Source of the DNA: JAVBQU01 sp031548675
GTDB taxonomy: Bacteria > Bacteroidota > Bacteroidia > Bacteroidales > P3
Length of the DNA: 8,925 nt
NCBI GenBank assembly: GCA_031548675.1
Contig: JAVBQU010000124.1
Coordinates: 1-8,925 of the forward strand
Reading direction: 5' to 3'
In this document: positions 5,434 through 8,925 of the stretch, piece by piece
Numbering within the stretch: the first letter of the stretch is position 1
How the letters are laid out: each line of letters starts with the position of its first letter
Position numbers and translations under genes: made by a program
The notes under the pieces: generated by a model
Told to the model about the DNA's origin: nothing
Database searches by the model: none
The model's input: the letters and a program-made list of their open reading frames with translations, nothing else

Positions 5434-6067
5434 ATCAGATTTGAAAATAATTAACATGAAAAAATTATTTTTTACTTTGGAGATTCTCCTTTTATGCTTC
5501 TATTTTTGCCAAGCACAATATGTGCTCAAAGGCAGAATTATGGATGAAATTTCGTTCAAGCCTATCGAAAATGTATATTTAACTATTGATAAAGCTAAAA
5601 CTGGTACACTTTCGAGTAGTACCGGCTATTTTGAAATTTACATTGAAAAATTACCTGCAACAATTACTTTCAGCCATGTAACTTACGAGAAAAAACTTGT
5701 AAAACTATCTGAAGAAGATTTTTCAGCCAACAATGAAAAAATAATCAATATAGAATTATCCGCTAAAGCTATTGAAACTAAAATGGTTGACATTGTCGAA
5801 CACCGCTTTGGAAAAATGTTAGACACGACTCCCAAAGTAGACTATATAGGTTTTACAATTACAAAGCAAGGGTTTATTTATGCTTTAGTAAAACGCCAAG
5901 ATAATACTTATTTACGAATTTACAATTTAGAGGATTCGGTTTTGTCCGAAAAAAAAGTAGAAAAGAAACTTTCCCAAATATGGAGTTTTAAAGGTGATAT
6001 TTATATTGGGTCAGATCTGAATCTAAATAAGAACTATGATGATATTACAAAAACCTATCAGATCTGA
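5429..6067 (+). CDS. Secreted CPD-like protein, N-terminal part (broken)
   Basis: The frame opens at 5429, but the ATG at 5456 (residue 10) is the better start: from there MKKLFFTLEILLLCFYFCQAQ is a clean signal peptide, and the earlier ATG is buried in a hairpin. Residues 31-118 form a carboxypeptidase-regulatory-like beta-sandwich (VLKGRIMDEISFKPIENVYL, then GTLSSSTGYFEI and ITFSHVTYEKKL), the domain that opens many Bacteroidota surface and TonB-linked proteins. From about 137 a beta-rich part begins, perhaps the first blades of a propeller. The frame ends at TGA 6065-6067, yet the same frame continues open for another 288 codons to 6928. The intact protein would have about 491 residues and be exported to the periplasm or cell surface. 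Its role in the lanthipeptide cluster is unknown; immunity, binding or display of the product are guesses. Confidence 0.7.
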   Translation: MKSDLKIINMKKLFFTLEILLLCFYFCQAQYVLKGRIMDEISFKPIENVYLTIDKAKTGTLSSSTGYFEIYIEKLPATITFSHVTYEKKLVKLSEEDFSANNEKIINIELSAKAIETKMVDIVEHRFGKMLDTTPKVDYIGFTITKQGFIYALVKRQDNTYLRIYNLEDSVLSEKKVEKKLSQIWSFKGDIYIGSDLNLNKNYDDITKTYQI

Positions 6068-6931
6068 AAATTTCTGAATGATAGCATTATCCTTCTTCCC
6101 AAAATGGATTTGCCCAATGGTTCTGTTTGGCTTTTCGATATGCTTAAACTCAACGATTTATACTACCAAATAAATCATCTTTATCATCCTTATAAGACTT
6201 TATATATTCTTTATCGCTCAAAGAAACTCAAACTGGAGCCAGATAATGGTGAAAAATTTTATGTTGCTGCCTATGGGGGAGCTTCTGTACTCTATCGAAA
6301 TCCAGTCGATTATGCTAAGATAGAACAGGATTTCGAAAATGGGAAATACAAAAAAGCTTTCAACAGATATTTGAGAAAAACGCAACTTATAACAGAAGAT
6401 ATAGGAGCAATCAAGAAAAAATATATTGATTCTTTATATGATATATATTTCCGTAAAACTATTGAAATAGTGGAAAATGAAGGATACTATAATTATTTTG
6501 AATTTTTTAGGGCGGCTCCACCTCCTGAAATTCAATCACCAATTGTACTTTATTTAAAAGACACTCTTTGTATCATGAACTTTTTTAATCTTGACCTTAT
6601 AAAGTTAGACACAATGGGTAGGTACATTAATAAAATGAAGCTCAATAATGAGGATTTTGGATTATATATACCTCAATTCAATAGATTAGTCCCCGATGTG
6701 ATTTCTCAAAAAATGTATTCTGTTTCAAATAGAAACGGTCTGGTATCTATGTCTGTTATTGATTTCAAAAAAGGTAGTTGTTTAGAAGAACGTTACTATT
6801 TAAAACGTACTCCTAAATCGATTTATAATATCCTAATTTATGGAGATTACGTATATTACCTTGCCCACTACGATACTTGGCGGGTCGGGCTTTTTAAAGA
6901 AAAAATAGAATATAAAAACACAGAAGAATAA
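5456..6931 (+). pseudogene. CPD-like secreted protein gene split by one TGA
   Basis: The two open parts (5456-6067 and 6104-6931) are in the same frame and separated only by TGA at 6065-6067 plus 12 sense codons (KFLNDSIILLPK). A single base change from TGG or another sense codon would explain it. No other stop or frameshift is seen across 492 codons, so the break is recent, a sequencing error, or read through. Confidence 0.6.
6104..6931 (+). CDS. Secreted CPD-like protein, C-terminal part (broken)
   Basis: A 275-codon frame in phase with the gene fragment to its left. The ATG at 6104 is an ordinary internal methionine (MDLPNGSVWLFDML) without signal peptide or ribosome site, so this piece is unlikely to be an independent protein. 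The sequence is rich in aromatic residues and short beta-like repeats (YYQINHLYHPYKTLYILYR; GDYVYYLAHYDTWRVGLF), as in beta-propeller or surface-exposed domains, with a helical, Lys/Glu-rich insert near 70-130. I recognise no enzyme motif. It ends 1 nt before the LanC ATG (TAA-G-ATG), so LanC translation is probably coupled to it; if ribosomes stop at 6067, LanC output might fall. Confidence 0.6.
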   Translation: MDLPNGSVWLFDMLKLNDLYYQINHLYHPYKTLYILYRSKKLKLEPDNGEKFYVAAYGGASVLYRNPVDYAKIEQDFENGKYKKAFNRYLRKTQLITEDIGAIKKKYIDSLYDIYFRKTIEIVENEGYYNYFEFFRAAPPPEIQSPIVLYLKDTLCIMNFFNLDLIKLDTMGRYINKMKLNNEDFGLYIPQFNRLVPDVISQKMYSVSNRNGLVSMSVIDFKKGSCLEERYYLKRTPKSIYNILIYGDYVYYLAHYDTWRVGLFKEKIEYKNTEE

Positions 6932-6932
6932 G

Positions 6933-8129
6933 ATGCACAAACAAATACAAACCAAATTAGAAGAAATCCTCCAAAGTTTATCTTGTCATGATGAACAAGG
7001 AATTGGATTATTGGCGGGCAAAAGCGGTATTGCCTTATTGCAATGGCATTATGCCAAGCTTTTTAAACAACCTTTGTATGAAGAGCAAGCTTTGCAAAAC
7101 ATTGAAAAGGCTTTTGAAGAAATAGAGAGCAACCCCGACATTATCAATACCTTTTGTGCCGGAACTGCCGGAGTAGGGTGGTTTTTGGAATATGCTGCAA
7201 AACAACAATGGTTGGAGGAAGATACTAATGAATTGTTAGCGGATTTGGATAACCTGCTTCATTTTAAATTGAATCAGTTTTTACAACAACATAATTGGGA
7301 TTTTTTGCACGGAGCGGTAGGTTTGGGCTTTTATTTCCTCTCCCGCCAAACAAATACCACAAGTGTTACGGATAGCTTGGATACTCTTTTGCTATATTTG
7401 GAACATACAGCCGAACAAACACCTGATAAAGGTTATAAATGGAAATCCGTACTGAATCATGAAACTAACCAGATAGGTTACAATATATCCATATCGCACG
7501 GCATGTCGAGTATTGTTGTTTTGTTAAGTAAAATGTATCAGTTGGAACAATACAAAGACCGGAGTAAAATATTATTGGAAGGCGTTGTCAACTATATTTT
7601 AGCCCAAGAAATAGACAAAGAAAAATACGGCTCTTACTTTCCCTCTTATGCTATAGAAAGCGAGGAAGAATTACGGGCTAGCCGTTTGGCATGGTGTTAT
7701 GGTGATTTGGGTATTGCTATGGCACTTTGGCAGGCAGGGATAGCCATGCAAAACGAAAATTGGAAAAATAAAGCTATAGAAGTGTTACTGTTTGCAGCCG
7801 AAAATAGGCATGATTTACAACAGGAATTTGTAATGGATGCAGGACTATGTCACGGCTCGGCAGGAATTGCACATATTTTTTACCGTGCGTGGTGGAATAC
7901 CCGAATGCCGGAATTTAAACAAGCTGCCGATTATTGGTTTGAAACAACTCTTAAAATGGCATATCATACAGATGGACTGGCAGGGTTTAAAACATGGAGA
8001 ACACCTGAGTACGGAGGATGGCAGAATAGTTACAGCGTTTTGGAAGGCATTGCCGGTATTGGCTTAGCCATGTTATCCTACATTACAGAAACCGAACCCA
8101 CTTGGGATGAATGTTTATTACTAAGTTAA
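6933..8129 (+). CDS. lanC: LanC-type lanthionine cyclase
   Basis: A complete 398-residue LanC-like protein, close to the usual 400-420. It would add Cys thiols to dehydroalanine and dehydrobutyrine in the precursor to close thioether rings, in the cytoplasm. The alpha/alpha-barrel G-x-x-G repeats are visible: FCAGTAGVG (74-82), WDFLHGAVGLG (122-132), ISHGMSS (187-193), WCYGDLGIA (254-262), LCHGSAGIA (305-313) and LEGIAGIGLA (370-379). Zinc ligands by comparison with NisC are Cys255, Cys306 and His307; the catalytic pair would be Asp123 and His189. All are present, so the enzyme should be active. The start is fixed by the preceding gene, 1 nt away. Both precursors flank it within 3.5 kb. No partner dehydratase or LanM-type fusion is in the window. 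Confidence 0.92.
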   Translation: MHKQIQTKLEEILQSLSCHDEQGIGLLAGKSGIALLQWHYAKLFKQPLYEEQALQNIEKAFEEIESNPDIINTFCAGTAGVGWFLEYAAKQQWLEEDTNELLADLDNLLHFKLNQFLQQHNWDFLHGAVGLGFYFLSRQTNTTSVTDSLDTLLLYLEHTAEQTPDKGYKWKSVLNHETNQIGYNISISHGMSSIVVLLSKMYQLEQYKDRSKILLEGVVNYILAQEIDKEKYGSYFPSYAIESEEELRASRLAWCYGDLGIAMALWQAGIAMQNENWKNKAIEVLLFAAENRHDLQQEFVMDAGLCHGSAGIAHIFYRAWWNTRMPEFKQAADYWFETTLKMAYHTDGLAGFKTWRTPEYGGWQNSYSVLEGIAGIGLAMLSYITETEPTWDECLLLS

Positions 8130-8170
8130 GTTCAATAATGAAGATAAATAAAGCCTCGCAAGCTTTAAAA

Positions 8171-8192
8171 AAAGCCTTCCTTGCAAGGCTTT
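8171..8192 (+). terminator. Hairpin after lanC, possible terminator
   Basis: AAAGCCTT (8171-8178) and AAGGCTTT (8185-8192) form an 8-bp perfect stem with a 6-nt loop. On the plus strand it lacks a U-run; on the minus strand it would be followed by seven U, yet no minus-strand gene ends here. It competes with the stem 8179-8203 conserved in copy 1, so it may be part of a switch rather than a plain terminator. Confidence 0.35.
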
Positions 8193-8309
8193 AAAATGCA
8201 AGGTAAAAGTTTAGCGACTAATTAACAGGATTTATTAACCAAAAAACAAGAAAGGCATAGCAAAAGTAAGCAAATTTTCCGAAACACCGTACAGGAAGCG
8301 GGTTTGGAA

Positions 8310-8352
8310 ACGCGGTTATTGCATAAGTATATGCAATTTTAGCTGCCCGCGT
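8310..8352 (+). promoter_or_regulatory. Conserved nested hairpin, copy 2
   Basis: ACGCGG (8310-8315) pairs perfectly with CCGCGT (8347-8352), and ATTGCATA (8318-8325) pairs perfectly with TATGCAAT (8330-8337) around an AGTA loop. Copy 1 has the same fold with two wobble pairs. Confidence 0.45.
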
Positions 8353-8382
8353 AACTCAAAGGCTGTATTTTATATTTAATAT

Positions 8383-8388
8383 AGGAGA
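8383..8388 (+). promoter_or_regulatory. Shine-Dalgarno-like site of precursor 2
   Basis: AGGAGA stands 7-8 nt before the ATG at 8396, in the same context as before precursor 1. It decides the start codon. No convincing -33/-7 promoter is visible in the repeated block, so precursor 2 may be read from further upstream. Confidence 0.6.
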
Positions 8389-8395
8389 TTTTAAA

Positions 8396-8671
8396 ATGAA
8401 AAAGCTCAATAAAAAACTGCAATTAAATAAAGTAACCATTGCACGTTTAACTGATGATCAACAAAGTTCTTTTTATGGTGGAGCAGATGTTTCTACAGCA
8501 GTAATTTGTGCAACATATACTGGGTGTCCTATACCTGCATCAACACCAGGAGTGGCATATTGTGGTACTGCACTGTCAAATACTTGCCCCCCGGCAGGAC
8601 CTGTGACTGGCCCTGTAGATACACTTGGTGGTATTTGTTTTACTCTGAAGGCTCCTCTTAGTTTATGTTGA
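8396..8671 (+). CDS. Class I lanthipeptide precursor 2
   Basis: A 91-residue precursor whose first 19 residues equal those of precursor 1; the leader ends with YGG at 27-29. The 62-residue core has 6 Cys, 9 Thr and 4 Ser, Pro-rich stretches (CPIPASTPG; CPPAGPVTGPVD) and a C-terminal Cys. Six rings are possible at most. The core shares only a GT-x-x-S-x-x-CPP-x-x-P pattern with precursor 1, which may be chance. It follows lanC by 266 nt and is followed by two strong hairpins, so it probably ends this transcript. The same LanC likely serves both precursors through the common leader; a two-component product or two independent peptides are both possible. Confidence 0.85.
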   Translation: MKKLNKKLQLNKVTIARLTDDQQSSFYGGADVSTAVICATYTGCPIPASTPGVAYCGTALSNTCPPAGPVTGPVDTLGGICFTLKAPLSLC

Positions 8672-8698
8672 TAGGTGACAGTATGTAGAAATAACCAT

Positions 8699-8742
8699 TG
8701 CAAATCAACTTCATCTTACAAATTAAATGAAGTTAATTTGCA
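8699..8742 (+). terminator. 16-bp inverted repeat after precursor 2
   Basis: TGCAAATCAACTTCAT (8699-8714) pairs with ATGAAGTTAATTTGCA (8727-8742) with one mismatch and a 12-nt loop. It has no U-run behind it. It may protect the mRNA end or assist the next hairpin. Confidence 0.5.
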
Positions 8743-8761
8743 GCATTTGTAATAAATTATA

Positions 8762-8810
8762 AATCATTCAAAATCCGCAAAACAATCTTTTGTGGGTTTT
8801 GAATGATTTT
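8762..8810 (+). terminator. Strong intrinsic terminator-like hairpin
   Basis: 8762-8782 pairs with 8788-8808 over 21 bp without bulges (two G-U wobbles) around a CAATC loop, ending in a short U-tract (TTTT 8807-8810). The reverse strand also ends in A/T-rich sequence, so it could work both ways. It closes the precursor 2 transcript. Confidence 0.65.
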
Positions 8811-8925
8811 GAAAGTACATTATGAAGTATCATCAGTTCATCAGTTTACTAAACAAAATGATTGAAATCTGGAAATCAACAAAACATAAATTTTAAACAC
8901 CAAAATATTCATGATATAAATGTAT
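8811..8925. other. AT-rich right edge without recognisable gene
   Basis: Only a 24-codon frame at 8822-8896 is present, with no recognisable sequence. No start of a dehydratase or transporter gene is visible before the edge. Confidence 0.3.

Larger units (their letters stand above)
8168..8482 (+). repeat. Direct repeat, copy 2: leader region plus leader peptide
   Basis: Second copy of the block at 4721-5036, ending at the double-glycine codons of precursor 2. It keeps the hairpin arms, the AGGAG site and the first 19 residues of the leader without amino-acid change. The region before 8168 and the core after 8482 are unrelated to copy 1. It starts 38 nt after the LanC stop. Confidence 0.85.

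Noticed and set aside
6065..6067. TGA read as a sense codon through a variant genetic code
   Set aside because: Both precursors end in TGA, each followed at once or within two codons by another stop, and Trp is encoded by TGG in lanC; nothing else supports recoding.
7837..8067. Plus-strand 76-codon frame inside lanC
   Set aside because: A shadow of the well-supported cyclase gene in another frame.
8473..8703. Minus-strand 76-codon frame
   Set aside because: Antisense to the core of precursor 2; open because of the GC-richer Pro/Gly codons there.

Overview
The window looks like accessory DNA from a low-GC member of the Bacteroidota. Several lines of evidence agree: AT-rich intergenic DNA, promoters of the Bacteroidota type (TTTG about 20 nt before TAnnTTTG), an RteC-family regulator, a secreted protein with a carboxypeptidase-regulatory-like domain, and class I lanthipeptide leaders of the type found in this phylum. 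I cannot name the genus.

Left block (1-4140, all genes on the minus strand): part of an integrated mobile element. From right to left it holds an RteC-type regulator (3367-4140), a gene-poor AT-rich gap (2821-3366), a ribbon-helix-helix/coiled-coil protein (2170-2820) with a small acidic ORF just behind it (1954-2157), an unrecognised 421-residue protein (439-1704), and a gene cut by the left edge (1-233). RteC proteins control excision and transfer of CTnDOT-type integrative and conjugative elements, so the block is best read as the end of such an element or its remnant.

Divergent intergenic region (4141-4949): a near-consensus promoter faces left towards rteC and another faces right. It ends in a long leader region that is duplicated later in the window.

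Right block (4950-8671, all plus strand): part of a lanthipeptide (RiPP) gene cluster. The order is precursor 1 (79-residue core, 11 Cys), a strong intercistronic hairpin, a secreted CPD-like protein split by one in-frame TGA, a complete LanC-type cyclase starting 1 nt after it, then precursor 2 (62-residue core, 6 Cys) and strong terminator-like hairpins. The two precursors share an almost identical leader and about 230 nt of upstream DNA, but their cores are unrelated. LanC would join Cys thiols to dehydrated Ser/Thr in the cores. The dehydratase (LanB), the protease and the exporter are not in the window and presumably lie further right or elsewhere.

The most unusual features are the duplicated block (316 bp in the first copy) with a swapped core, a hairpin inside it whose pairing survives sequence changes and which has a diverged relative between precursor 1 and the CPD gene, and a fading reading frame in the same block.
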